Origin: Siphonodentalium dalli
Taxonomy: Eukaryota; Mollusca; Scaphopoda; Gadilida; Siphonodentaliidae
Direction of reading: 5' to 3'
Assembly (NCBI GenBank): GCA_032622095.1
Contig: CP136061.1
Span: forward strand, 40,119,797-40,183,796
DNA length: 64,000 bases
Shown: in pieces, positions 36,501-51,500 of the stretch
Numbering within the stretch: position 1 is the first letter of the stretch
Layout of the letters: every line of letters starts with the position of its first letter
Notes under the pieces: generated by a model
Seen by the model: only the letters and a program-made list of their open reading frames with translations
The model's database searches: none
What the model was told of the DNA's origin: nothing
Position numbers and translations under genes: made by a program

Positions 36501-39500
36501 TTTATTGTAATTTGTAAAGTTAAATGTGTCATCTGTGGTAGTTAGCTATGGCCATTAACTTATGCGTGACGCACCATGGGTGTTGAACGTCAATGCATTG
36601 AGTCAATGGCTAAGAAGTAGGACAACTTGTTGAGTTTGATAGTTAATTTATGAGTCTTCAGAATTACGCAAATATATCGCATGCAGGTTTTGGTACATGG
36701 TACTATGTCTTTAAATTCACAGAAAATTATTTCGGACACATATCCCCTTTCTTGGCGGCAAAATACACCAAAAATATTCCCGAGGAGACAGAGTTTCTGA
36801 ATAAACAAGATGGTGGACAAGCACCTAATATTGATTTCATATTAAGTCACTGACCTAATATGGGTTCATATACCATCACTATTTATCGACGCTGATTGGC
36901 TAATCGCAAGAAAATATATATATGTATATAATATGGTACTCTACCATGGTACTACCGTGGCAGTACCATGGTGCCTTTTTATACATTGGTAAAGTACCAT
37001 GGTAGAGCGGTGATAGATAGAGGATACCTATGGTTTTTGAGTGAATATCATAATTAATTCATTAGTGACTAGCAGTGGAAATATAAATTGTCAATGAGCG
37101 ACTGCAATTAATCAAATTAATGAAATTAATTATTATCATAAGTCTGCATAGAACATGCATGCATCTGATAATCCATATATATCCTCTATTTTCATGAATC
37201 GAATGAAAACACACAATTATGAACTAAGCAGAAGATACATTCAGGTCCAATGGGAAATTTACATGATGATGTTGTTCGTGGACTTTTGTTGAAATCGACA
37301 TGACATTTTAGGAATGAAATGAACATTATGAAATGGACACGCTTCTCCATCTAGCCTGGGTATCTCAAGTGGAGAGCTCCCTCAGCATGCCAAGTAATAT
37401 AATGGTTAGCTTCAGTTGCACTCTCCGACAACATACAAATATTTTCACTTTTGATGTTGGTATTATTGTGGGGGGGGGATGAACCTGTTTGGTCACTACA
37501 TCTTGAATATTGGATTTCTTAGATCCTCCGATATATAATTGGCCTAAATGATGAATTCAATTACGATTAAGGTCCATTCTTTTGTCGAATCATTGTGTAC
37601 GGAGTATAATTAATAACTATCAACCCACAAAATAAGCCTTACATAAATCATAATTATTTGGTGGGAATCTATAAAGTGATTTGGTGGGAATCTATAAAGT
37701 GATTTGGTGGGAATCTATAAAGTGATTTGGTGGGAATCTATAAAGTGATTTGGTGGGAATCTATAAAGTGATTTTGATAAGAATTGTTTTAAATGCTACA
37801 GATACCCTCTTGTGAGTGGTTTAGCTTTGGTTCGTTAATTAATGTGAATTTAAGTAGGACAGACGGACGGACAGCGGAGATGTTAATAAATGCTCTATGA
37901 ACCTCTCTTACAACTATGAATAAATTTTGAGAAGGAAAAGTCTGACTTATTAACACTATCATGACCGGAGTTGTGCTGATGTAGCATTATGGGATACTCG
38001 CATGTATAAGAGAATGCATTGGCACAGGGTCTTCACAAAATTTCAGGAAGCTCCAGTCATGGAAGGGTTAAAGGGGTACGGTAGACTAAATCCGGCCATT
38101 TATTTACAGTCCCCCTTTAAGGATGGAGATGTTATGGTTTATACGAACCTCTCTTATAACTGTGAATAGAATTTTTAGGGTTTCTATCGAGAACGATAAA
38201 TCTCCTCTATCCGGGTGGGTTTTCGGTGTGTGAAGCTCAAACCATTTGAGTAGTGACACATATTCTCCTATACGCCTAGCAGGCAACAACAGCATCTCCT
38301 GTAACCTACAATCATGAGATGATAAACATGTAAAATAAAATAAAACAGCAACCTGTAAGCTGATCCAATTTACATGTGGGTATCCACGGGTCAAGACACA
38401 GGCAAAACAAGTCTGCAAATAGTGTGTCAGTCATTTACAGAATGAGGTCCCCAATGGGTGAATTTAGTGATGGCGGGCAAGCGTCACCAAATTCACCCTC
38501 TGTGAACCTCATTCTGTGTAGGCCTCAACGGCTATGGGAGACCTAGGATAAGATTGAAGTTCCCAGGTGAAGTTGGTGATGTTCACCCATTAGTCGATCA
38601 CCTTGATAATGAATTTTATCTTCTGCAACTTAGGGTATAGGGAAAAAGTATTAACTAAAAACAAGGTTGATTTGAGACTAGATATTCCCAGAAAATGAGG
38701 CCCAAGCAGACTGAGGTCTGTAGATGGTGAATTTAGTGATTAGCATGCTGTACAGGGCAGCGTCACTAAATTCACCCTCTGGGGACCTCATTCTGCAAAT
38801 ATTTGCAGGCAAAACAGGTCCATGCTATTGATTGACTCTAGGGTTCCTGCTGCCATTTGTCAAATTACTCAAAATATAGAGACAATCGCCAAGTACAATT
38901 AAACTTCTAACGATTTTTCGTAATCTAACTGCAACGTAACTAGCTAAAAACCAAAGAGATGTATTCTAGTGATGTCACCACCATGTCGGTTCCGGTATGC
39001 ACTTTCGTTCAGCGTCTATATTCTTGCGAAGAAATCAAATAAAGTTGTCCTCTAAAATTTCTTATTGATATCCCAAGAAGATGGAGAGAAGTTTTATACA
39101 TCTCTATACATTTATACACATGATATGTGTCCTGGGGTATGGTAGCAGGAGAAATGTGGGCTGGGGGAATGGGACCCTAAAAATTTAAATCAACTGGTGG
39201 TTCAACAGGGGGAAACTTTGCTTCGGGAACAGGGCCGTTGAAGGGATCCCAGGCCGGTATAGGGGAAACCCTGCATATACAAACCCAGAAGTTGTGATTG
39301 GATCCGAAACCCTTTATCGCAAACACCGAGGACACTTTTGACTGCACAGTTGATGTCAACTCAGCTGATACAATATATTCCAAAATGTCAAAGCGACATT
39401 GATCAATGTAATTTAAATAAAAAAAAAAAATTTTAAATATGTTTTATAAAAAGATAGCAGGTATGGCGTGTGCTTTGGACAATATTATTAGAAATAACTA

Positions 39501-42500
39501 AATCATGTTTTAACCCTTTCAATACTAAATAATCATTAATGATTAGTTCCCTAAGGAAATGTTCAAATAATAGTTTCAACTAACGATCGTTTGTTGAACT
39601 TATTATCTGAACATTTCCCACCAATGAACATAATTTATTCTGCAATGGTATCATCTGTTTATCTGTCTGCTTTCATTATCTGAACACCCCTCCAAACGAA
39701 TAATAGATCACTCCAATATATGCTTTTATAACTGGGCGGAAGAATCCATTTAGTATATTTTAGAAAGGGTTAATTAGTATTTATGAAGATATCATTAACT
39801 TACGTCATCATTTTAGTTTGTGGCACTCGATTATGCCGCTTCATGAACGCTCTGAATGCGGTTGATTGTTCTATAGATCTCTCGATACATCTGAGTATCA
39901 CTTCGTAGTTGTTTATAAAATTAGAGTAGACTTTGAGGTGGGATGAGAATTTAACGAACAGATCTCCGAGACACGAGTGTTGAGCGTCCCAGTCACCGCA
40001 TCTACTCCTCAAATCCTCAATCAACTCTCTGAAAAGATAAATTAAAAGGACGTTTTTAAGTGTATTGGTTTAGGATATATTTTGTTATGAAAGAGGAGGG
40101 AACGAAATATAATTTGCTATCAATTTTATTATTTTTTTTTAAATTAAAAATTCAGGTAGAAGGTTAACCAAAAAATTCCGAAATTGATTGTAATATATAT
40201 CAATTTTAGACATGAATGTAATGTATTTCAAATTTAGACATGAATGTAATATATATCAACATGACATGAATGTGTCTATATTGTTAATCCCAATTACAGG
40301 CAATCATAAATAGTTTGAACATTATTTTATTTCTTCTGTCTATATATATATATATGCCCATTAAACTGGGAGTAAATCATTTTAATAGAATTTTTTTTTC
40401 TAGTTATGATAAATTGAATTCTTCACAATATTTTAATACATAGTTTTAATGTGTACTGCACTGCGTCGATTAGTATGTGCATCGACCAATTCTCATTTCT
40501 CATTGCCATTTCTCATTTCTTACTGGTATGGCCATGTTTTCGATTGGATTGACACAGTGAAATGTAATTAAGTTAAGATTTTTGTCCATGTCAGGTTTCC
40601 AAAGACAGATCACTTTTTCCTAATATATATCTTAGTGAGAAGTAATACCCATCTGAATCTGCTAGGTTAGTCACTGTTAAAGATGGTTTATCTCTTCCTA
40701 TAACAAGTTTTATATAATTTCCTGGCATAAAGATGGTCTATCTCTTCCTAGACAAGTTTTATATAATTTCCAGGGTATAAAAGAATAAATTTGAATCAAA
40801 ATTCTGGAAATACTTCTATCAATTAAAATTGAAATTATTTAAAATTTTCTGGTATAATATACATGCAATTCATTTTGGACAATATACGGTTCGCGTCCAT
40901 TCAGAGCGTATCATGCGTCATACGTCTACATAAAAATATTAAAATAGTAATGAAAAAATGTCCCGCTTGATTATCGTATTATATAAGGAAATATCGATAT
41001 AAAATCAATAATAATTGATAGAAGCGTTTCCGGACATGTGTCTCATATTTATTATTTTATACCCGGAAACTATATGAAATGTATTTAGGAAGAGATCGAT
41101 CATCTGTAACAATAGATATGCCTGCATTTATTATAGATCATCTTTAACAATAGATATGCCGGCATTTATTTTCTAGTCATACTATTGCGCTAAAAAGTAT
41201 CAATAGATATATAATATTAACCCTTTATGACTGGAGCTGCCCTCGTGCCTGTGATTCCTGTGATTCTGTGCCTTATATACAAGCCCAGTCTGGGTGAACG
41301 TCGACTCTATATTTGAAATCTAGAGTCTGGAGCTAATGTCGCCAAAACCATTTCTATTCAGCGAAGAGCTTCCCCAAAATGACGTCACGGATTTTAAAAA
41401 ATACATCGATGATTGACAGGTGTCCCCACGTGTTATTTGTTGTGCTTCGCAATAACAATGGCCCGTGTCGCAACATAAACTTACAGCCTGAGAAGATAAT
41501 ATTTGTCGTGTGTGCGACTATTCTTTTTCGGGAGATGAACTCGCTGCATCAACCGGAAAGCTGCATCCGAGAGCAAAAAATAAGGTCGTCATCAAAAATG
41601 ATGCTTTAGAACTATTTAAAAGCATAAAATTAAGTCATTTCATCAGTGTTTAACTTTCAGATTACTTTTTTACGACAAATAATTTGATTTGCAAACCATG
41701 TTACAATAAAGTAAATCAAATACACGGACATGAGTGAGTTCTATTTATATTTATGGGAGGCCAAGTTGGTACCATGTGCAGGCCTATCTATCAGGTCTAG
41801 CACATCCTTCAAATTAATCCGAATCGTACCGAATATATAATTTCGAAGCCATTTTTTCTGTCTCTGTTGTATTTGCAAGCATCGCTTTCGATCGGAGAAA
41901 TACCGACTCTGTTACTATATTTAGAGGTGACATTATGGGAGTCTCCGCCCACTAACACTTGTTTATTAACCCATGCGGTTTCATTGGACGGAAAATAATT
42001 TACGCAATCAATCAGATTACGGAATCCCGAGGACTTGGAAATGAGATAGCGATGTTATCCGTCAGACCTAATATTCAATGCTGTAATGAATATTTAGGTA
42101 TGAGTTTACTCAGACTGATACAAGCCTTGAAATAGGGTGTCTGTCATTTGCAGAATGAGGTCCCCAGAGCGTGAATTTAGTGATGCTACCCCGCATAGCG
42201 GGCTAGCATCACCAAATTCACCCTCTGGGAACCTCATTCTGCTGAGGTGTAAGCAGAATGGGGTCCCCAGAGGGTGAATTTGGTAATGCTAGCCCGCTAT
42301 GCGGGGTAGCATCACTAAATTCACCCTCTGGGGACCTCATTCTGCAAATGACAGACACCCTATTTCAAGGCTTGCTTATATATGTGAGTCTCACATAAGG
42401 AGCCTCGCATGTATAAGAGAAGGCACTGGCTTACACGGTCAAGGCCAATGTATTCTCTTATGTATGCGAGGCTCCCTATGGAAGACTTGCATATATAAGA

Positions 42501-45500
42501 GAATGCATTGGTACACGGCTTTCGCAAAATTTCAGGAAGCTCCAGTTATGGAGGGGTTAACCCTTTACCCAACAGAAGGGCCCTGTGCCAATGCATTCTC
42601 TTATATATGCGAGTCGACCATAGGTCGCCTCGCATATATAAGAGAATGCATTGGCTTAACACATTAAAAATTATAAAATTGTTAAAGAATGTAAGAAAAA
42701 ATGGTAAAAAGTGTTTTTTTTAGGCCAATGCATTCTCTTATATATGCGAGGCGACCTATGGTCGACTCGCATATATAAGAGAATGCATTGGCACAGGGCA
42801 TAACTGTAACTATCAGAATGTGGTCAATGAGCCGGTTCCAATGATATCCATATTTGTATGGTTTTATTGAGACAGACCCAAGATAATTTAGGCTGTTGCA
42901 GCTTTATTTGGCCGGTTTTGGCCGGTTTGTTGGGTAAAGGGTTAAAAGAACCTACTTGCTTAAAGCGAGCATCTGCAGGACATCTGTGAATATTATCTGT
43001 AGGTTCTGTGAGCTTATAATTCCCCTGAAAGTTGAATATGATGAATAAAAACAGGAGCGGGATTTCACATCACAAAGATATATGACAAGCTGTATAAAGA
43101 TATACAACAAGCTGTATAAAGATATACGACAAGCTGTATAAAGATATACAACAAGCTGTATAAAGATATACGACAAGCTGTATAAAGATATACGACAAGC
43201 TGTATAAAGCTGTATAATTAAGCTGGTGTAATTTACAGGTGGGTATACTATATAACCCAGCAAAACACGTCCTTCCTCTCGTATCAAGATAAATTGTGTA
43301 TTCTCATATGTTGTATTTTTCGGTGATCGTACATCACTAGGGTTTCACTTAATTAACACCTTGATCATCTTAAAAGATTGCATGCCACAACCATAGGATT
43401 GCTAAAATTTCTTACAATTTGGACCAAACAGTAACATCAAACCGACAAGATCCCATCTTCAATCTACGAGGTTAGAAGCTAATCACTCTGCATAGATACA
43501 GGTGTAAAATACATGATCTTTAAATGTCTCCTGTTTAAAATTCATCTTTTAATTGGAAATATCAGCATCGATGTTAGCTTAAAATTTTGTGTTTTGTGTC
43601 ATAAGAAAGTTTTAATTATATTAACATTTGAAACATTTGAATATGCGAGTATTCTGAATAGAGTTATCTTTAATTACTGGATAACAAACCTGTTGGATCG
43701 GAGAGCTGATTTGAGAGGTTTGTAGTAAACATCTCTGATCGCCTGAAGCATCCGCAGATAATCTCTCTCGCTAGTCAAGATCTCCATGGCAATCGGGGTA
43801 CGCTTCTCTGGGTGGTCCGTAAACTGCTTCGGAGTCTGTATAAAGATAAAATAAAAGATTGATGACCAAAATGTCCCCCGACGAGGTGACAGGTTTGATG
43901 GAATTATGGGTTTCAGATCCATATAATACAAAATGTAGGAGGAATTGATTACACCAATATGTCACAAAGTGCGCATTCACTAAATATGTTGCACATCTTC
44001 ACATCTTCAATGTGTTGAGAAAGGGCCAATAACTCTAAAATAAAAAGCATAAAACATTTCTATGTCGAAAAATGGCAATAACTCCGCCAAAATGACTCCA
44101 ACTGAACTCAAAATCACAGGTGTGCAGGTTCCCATGCTGGTTGACATATGTGCCAAGTTTTTTTTAAATTGGCCAGAAAATGAGAGAATACAGGCTCAGA
44201 AAAGTTCCCGGATGGACGCACACACAGATGCACACATACACGGACGAGGGTCATTACTATAGTGCTCCGATGCAATGTCGGGGGACAAAAAATCATGAAG
44301 TTTAGTCGATTATCAATGTATAGATCTCATGTGTGATGATATGGGGAAGGGGGAGTGTAAGACATAGGCAGAACTGCACAGCATGTGAATGTGGTGAATG
44401 GTAATCGCATGAGTTTGTTGTGGCACAATGTCACAATGAGAGCTGTTAAGCTCAAGTTTGAACTTGCGCTATAACAAACGAGTGTAATAAAGTTCACCTC
44501 CTTCTTTACATGTCTCCGGGGGTTCTGTATTTATTACAAACCAGCAGTCAATATTTTTTAGTATCAAACAAATATTTCTGTTTTGTTCCAGGCAAGTTAG
44601 TCATCTACTCAACACACTACGAGGCTGAGTCTTTGTAGTACTGGTTGCAAGCCTGAAAATAGCGTGTCTGTCATTTGCAGAATGAGGTCCCCAGAGGGTG
44701 AATTTAGTACCGCTACCCCGCATAGTGGGCTAGCATCACTAAATTCACCATCTGGGGACCTCATTCTGCTAAGGCCCTCAACTGATATGGCATTATCAAC
44801 TAAAAAAATGGCATGATAGGTGTGAAATAGATGTAAATACAGATCATGACAAAGATAGAACACATCTTAATCGAGAATCCTTTATCAAATGAGTTGCGGA
44901 TGGTGCAAGGATAAATTTTGCGAGAGCGTAGCTCGAGTGAAATGTAACTATGCGCTATTTGCAACGAATTTGATAAAACATTCAAGATGTGTTCTGTATT
45001 TATTCTACACAGTTCAGATAAGTTCAATCCATGACCTTCAATGATGCTATAGCTACCTCTAGTGTGATTTAAGTCTGATGAATAACCATTAATGATCGGG
45101 GCACCCGAAGCGGATCTTTGACGTAATGTATGTCATTTTTCTTGGTGACAACGTCAACAAGAATAGTTCCAGCTTGTATTCCACCAATGGTATACAATAA
45201 TATGTATTCAATGGCTCGGATCTATTGAATACATGTGCCTAACATCAATTTTGGAGTGGAATAACATATGGAAATAAGTAAAGAAGCTGGGTTAGTGATG
45301 CCAGTGGACAAATATTTTGGCAATCACCTCTTCAAATGTATATAATCGGTAAAAATATCCAAAGGCTCTTGCAATATTTTTTACCCAATCAATTTTGGAT
45401 CATTGACTTAAAACTATTTGGTCAAATGAAATATTTGTTAAAATAGCATTTGGCCAAAAGTTTGACCAAATAAATTATTCTGAATAGGCTACTTTTGAAA

Positions 45501-48500
45501 AAATTGGCATTGGCATTTGATCACAGAAAAAAGGATATCCTACCACTACCCTGGTAATATCCTCATAGTAATACTCACTAGTCTACCCAGGTAATATCCT
45601 CATAGTAATACTCACTAGTCTACCCTGGTAATAACCTGATAGTAATACTCACTAGTCTACCCTGGTAATATCCTCATAGTAATACTCACTAGTCTACCCT
45701 GGTAATATCCTCATAGTAATACTCACTAGTCTACCCTGGTAATATCCTCATAGTAATACTCACTAGTCTACCCTGGTAATATCCTCACAGTAATACTCAC
45801 TAGTCTACCCTGGTAATATCCTCATAGTAATACTCACTAGTCTACCCTGGTAATATCCTCACAGTAATACTCACTAGTCTACCCTGGTAATATCCTCATA
45901 GTAATACTCACTAGTCTACCCTGGTAATATCCTCACAGTAATACTCACTAGTCTACCCTGGTAGTATCCTCATAGTAATACTCACTAGTCTACCCTGGTA
46001 ATATCCTCACAGTAATACTCACTAGTCTACCCTGGTAATATCCTCATAGTAATACTCACTAGTCTACCCTGGTAATATCCTCATAGTAATACTCACTAGT
46101 CTACCCTGGTAATATCCTCACAGTAATACTCACTAGTCTACCCTGGTAATATCCTCATAGTAATACTCACTAGTCTACCCTGGTAATATCTCACAGTAAT
46201 ACTCACTAGTCTACCCTGGTAATATCCTCATAGTAATACTCACCAGTCTACCCTGGTAATATCCTCATAGTAATACTCACTAGTCTACCCTGGTAATATC
46301 CTCATAGTAATACTCACTAGTCTACCCTGGTAATATCTCACAGTAATACTCACTAGTCTACCCTGGTAATATCCTCATAGTAATACTCACTAGTCTATCC
46401 TGGTAATATCCTCATAGTAATACTCACTAGTCTACCCTGGTAATATCCTCATAGTAATACTCACTAGTCTATCCTGGTAATATCCTCATAGTAATATTCA
46501 CCAGTCTACCCTGGTAATATCCTCATAGTAATACTCACTAGTCTACCCTGGTAATATCCTCATAGTAATACTCACTAGTCTACCCTGGTAATATCCTCAT
46601 AGTAATACTCACTAGTCTATCCTGGTAATATCCTCATAGTAATATTCACCAGTCTACCCTGGTAATATCCTCATAGTAATACTCACTAGTCTACCCTGGT
46701 AATATCCTCATAGTAATACTCACCAGTCTACCCTGGTAATATCCTCATAGTAATATTCACCAGTCTACCCTGGTAGTATCCTCATAGTAATACTCACTAG
46801 TCTACCCTGGTAATATCCTCATAGTAATACTCACTAGTCTACCCTGGTAATATCCTCACAGTAATACTCACTAGTCTACCCTGGTAATATCCTCATAGTA
46901 ATACTCACTAGTCTACCCTGGTAATATCCTCACAGTAATACTCACTAGTCTACCCTGGTAGTATCCTCATAGTAATACTCACCAGTCTATCAAAGCGACC
47001 GGTCTTCATGGTTCCGAACCTGATGCTCATTTGTTCCGGTTTTATAGTCACATGCTTCTTTTGTTTGTGGCCGGATTGCTTATCTAACCATTTATCAACT
47101 TTCTCATTCCCCTTGTCCTTCCGCCCCTCTGTCGACAGAAAACAAATGTCAAAATATATATACAGTGAAGAAGAAATATTCATGGCAGCATGTGAAACAA
47201 GGACATTTCTTGTAATCGCATAAAATTTTATGACAATTTCATGTCATTAGTCATAAGCTTCTTCGGTGATTGCAATTTTTTTTTCACTGAACTGAAACAC
47301 GCATTCTGATTGACTGAGAACAGTGCTAACTTCAGTTTTCGATTCACTATAGCATCGGACGCTGATAGGAGAACAAATTTTGAATGGAGCATGCGGTGTC
47401 ATTGACAATGCGTGTAAAATACTTCACAAGCTCTCAACTGCCAGGAGTCGCGTAATCTGGGGAAAAAACCTCTTGATGGAAGAGGGAAAATTTAGTTTTT
47501 AAAATCCCAGGCAGATCTTAACATACCGATTGGCGATTATTCCAAACGATCATGGTCAACGCAAATCTTGTATATTCACTTGAAATAATGTTTTGCGAAT
47601 AAAAATAAATAAACAGAACACATTAGTATCTCAATTATTCTCATTTTCCTATGCTATTATAACTGATAGAACAGTTTGGTGAGATGTCTTACACAAACTG
47701 AACACCATGGGCGCAACAACAAAAAAAAAATTTTTTTTTTTTTTTTTTATAATTTCGATACAAAAGTTGTTGGTGGCCATGGGTTCGTATACCAACTAAT
47801 AAAATTGGTGTCACCTTATATATATAGATTATATGTAGCTAGTGTCATCTCTTAAACTGTTTATGTCCGTGAGGGGGAGTTGAGCATCTATTGGGCGAGG
47901 CACTCCTGATTCCGATAGATGGCAAATCCCCCGAGTGGACATAAACAGGTTTAGCGACAACATTAGCTACATATTTTATTTATCCGTCACACAAAACTTT
48001 TGTAAGGTAAATCTGTCATTTTCACATTCGTTACTTCGATGATGCCCTTACATTTATTAGGTCAAGCAAACTAATTAGCATTCGTGGTGTGGGAAAACCG
48101 GAGCTTAGAGTGAAAGATTTTGTTGGGTTTTTTTTAATAGTTATTCTAAGCTGGCCTTTAGCTAATGGTTTATAGATGTTTTATAGTGAAACACATATCC
48201 GTTTACAAATTTTGTATCAATTGCAGTGAATTGTGGAGGATATAAACATCCCAAAATCACAATGATGTCATTTAGGTCGGTTGACGTCCCTAGTTACCTG
48301 CACAATTTGCATATACAATTATGTCATGAAAGTACAGTAATGCTCCAAGTAATCGACTTCTTAACCACAGCTGAATTATGAATAACTTTTCAGGATTTAG
48401 TCGGATATATGGCTAGTTGCCATTCATCGGAAAGCTCTCCCTGAGAGCTTTCCGATGAATGGCAACAAGCCATATTTCCGACTAAATCCTGAAAAGTTAC

Positions 48501-51500
48501 CGATAATTCTGCTGTGGTTATGAAGTCGTTTACTTAAGCAATACTGTAGTACTAACATAATAAAGCTATGTTGACCTAATAAAGCTACATTGACATAATA
48601 AATGTAATGTTTGTTAGGCAGGCTTTATGTAGGCAATATATATAGAGGCAGAGAGCGGTGGATAAAACATTTGTTTGGATCATATGTATATTATTTTACC
48701 ATAGCTATAGGACATACATGTTATCGCTGCAGTGAATTGATCTGGGGCAAAGTATCACGTCGAGTTGAAGAGGTCAGATCGCTGGATCAAACGAGCCGCC
48801 GCAGGCGTCGAGTTTGATCCAGCGATCTGACCTCTTCAACGAGACGTGATGCGAAGCCCAGATCAATTCACTGCAGCGATAGCAGGTTTATTATATGACA
48901 TGCTTTTTATTTAAAAAGCACATGCCTTTTATTTAAAAAGCACAATTTCTCTCATTAATTATGAAATGAAACCAATTCACACGATCGCTAGTATCAAAAA
49001 TAAAGAAAGAACTGTCCTGCTTTTTCCGGTCATGCGCAGTATGCGAGATGAGGAAGGGTGGTATGACATCGGATCAAACTTCAGCTGATCCGATGGCCAG
49101 GAAATGATCGCTATACAATAGCGGTATTGGGGAAAGAAAAACGATAGTCATATAATAAAGTTATAGATACAATAAACAAAGAAGGATAACTCCAAAATGG
49201 AAAAGGCATTCAACATCATTGGGCACTCCTTTGAAAGCAGTCATGATTGCACCTCCATACCAAATCCAGATCTTTGAAAAGTGGGTGCATAAAAAAAGTG
49301 GAATACTGCTTGAGATAATTTCACCAAAAATAGCTATTTGAGTGGAACAGTTTTGTTCAATCTGCATTTATGCCTTACCTCTGATTATACGGAAGATCCC
49401 TTATAAAAATTTAACATTAACATGTTGTTTTGGGTGTTAAATCATGTTACAATCATGTTAATTCATGTTAAAGACATGATTTTATATTCTAAATTTTATA
49501 AAAACTTGAATTACATGTTATAATCATGATAAATCATATTAACCCTTTCAGTGCCAAGTCCGATTTTTGTATCAACCCATATTTCCTTGATCATTTTTCA
49601 AATTTATTGATTATAATAATGTGATACATTAATGGAAAGAGCTCTTAGAGCTATACAGCTCTTTCCATCAATGTATCACATTATTATCATCAATAAATTT
49701 GAAAAATGATCAAGGAAATATGGGTTGATACAAAAATCGGACTTGGCACTGAAAGAGTTAAAACATTGTTCCCCCCTGTCCCTGGCCTTAGTTGCTTTCA
49801 GCACCTCTGGGTCAATGGATCAATGTTTTGTTAATTACTTCTGCTATACCTGTATCATCAACATCCTTGTCCTCATCTAACGTCTGCATAGTTTCCTCCT
49901 CAATGTCTTCCTCGATATCATCTTCAATTACATCGTCTTTGATTTCATCCTCCGTAATATCATCATATCGCGGAGTGTATCCACGAGGAGTCTGCAGATC
50001 TAGATCGCCAAGCTGATGAAAGCATCGAAAATCAAAAACTTCACATTGTGTTTTTCAAGGATCTGAGAAAGTGAAAGCTACTTAAAGGGACCCAAGGTGC
50101 TCACAGAGGGTAAATGTGCAAAAAATATAAAAGTCTCTATAAACATCACCACTAATTGATAGATCTCCAATTATGAAATTTTGCGTGTTGAAACCATTGT
50201 TATCTAAACAAAACAGTGATTTGTCAACAAACAAGGCTAATCGTGTAGTAAAATAAAATTGTCAACAAACAAGGCTAATCGTGTAGTAAAATAAAATATA
50301 TTAGTCTGAATATGATGTTCAGAATATTTTTCAGTGCTTTGACCTTTTCCAATGTTTACCATCAAGTTTAAATTAAACTTTGATATCTTATTGGACTAAT
50401 TGAAGTTTCGTCAAGTTCTAATTAAACTTTGGTATTTATTGCACTCATTTGACTTTTATCGGTAAATCCACTGTAAATATAATGCTTATGTAACAATGGT
50501 TTTTAGATGCGAAATCTGACTATTTGCAGCATACATATTTGACTACGACAATCAGCAATGCCAAAGCAATTTTCTGAAGCAAACTGGGCCACAGCAAAGG
50601 ATTGCCTTGGCGGATTGTCGAAGCCAAACAGTCTGAATTAAGAGGGCTGCTATTTGAGAGTTATTAATGATGAAAATAAGAACAAAGTTATCTACTTTAC
50701 ATGTGTTTGTTGATGATAGTTTTTTTTACATACTTTTATCAAATTTATGTTATTTTGCATGAACCCATAAAGACTTGAGTCCCTTTAACGGCCCACATAA
50801 CGTTCAGCTGCTAGGTCACCAATTATATTTATATATAGAGTACAATTTCTCTGAGGATAAATAATAGGAGAAAACATATATATTTGTATATCTATGGGCT
50901 AGAAGTGATATATCCCACCTTTTTCCTCCACAATGTATTGCATGTTGCTGAAATGCTAACAAGATACTCTGAGTTGTCGCACTCTATTACCCAAAAATAT
51001 ATTTTTTTTAAATAATTTTCATTAAGGTCATAAATATGGAACATGGTATATATAACAATTCATTACAAAATGGTTTGATATCACTTTTATATTTAGAAAG
51101 TATCTATTTTGTGTAGGAAACAAACTGTGTATACCAAAGTATTATTTATTTAAAAATACACTGGGTACCTTTAAACTTGTTTATCATTTTGTTTTTTTCC
51201 AAAGGTTTTGGTGCAGGTCCGATGGAACTTTGAATTTTTAGCGTATTATTGTATATTTTTAAGAAATTAGTTCCTTAGACCAAAACACACCTAAATAAAC
51301 TATAGCTGTTCATTCGATAATTTCTTAAAATGCTGTGCGCTCTTCTAAAACAAAAATGTGTGTTTTATAACTTTTATTTGTGATTGAGCTGTCTTGGTAT
51401 ATTTTTAATGTTATAAATTGATTTACTGTTAGCTGTAGCACCGTGACCACTGTTTGCATAAAGACTTCCAATTCTGTGCCATCTGTCACAGAATAGTTTA

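Larger units (their letters stand above)
41217..42560. mobile_element. Long family C TTAA-type element (1.34 kb) with cargo
   Basis: Left end ttaaccctttatgactggag ctgcc, right end aagctccagttatggaggggttaa: the family C TIR pair. In between are a zinc-finger-like coding relic (41492-41737), a family E fold-back (42121-42374) and palindromic modules (42375-42510). The right TTAA is shared with the next MITE at 42557. It could be one large element or a family C copy split by later insertions. Confidence 0.5.

Noticed and set aside
39177-39383. Minus-strand ORF as an extra ECT2L exon between J and K
   Set aside because: Exons J and K already join in phase to give a continuous DH segment (TKMM-T-LQEMLLLP), so an extra exon would interrupt the fold.
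45545-46988. Possible CRISPR-like array
   Set aside because: There are no unique spacers; whole 37-bp units repeat head to tail, and the context is a eukaryotic intron.
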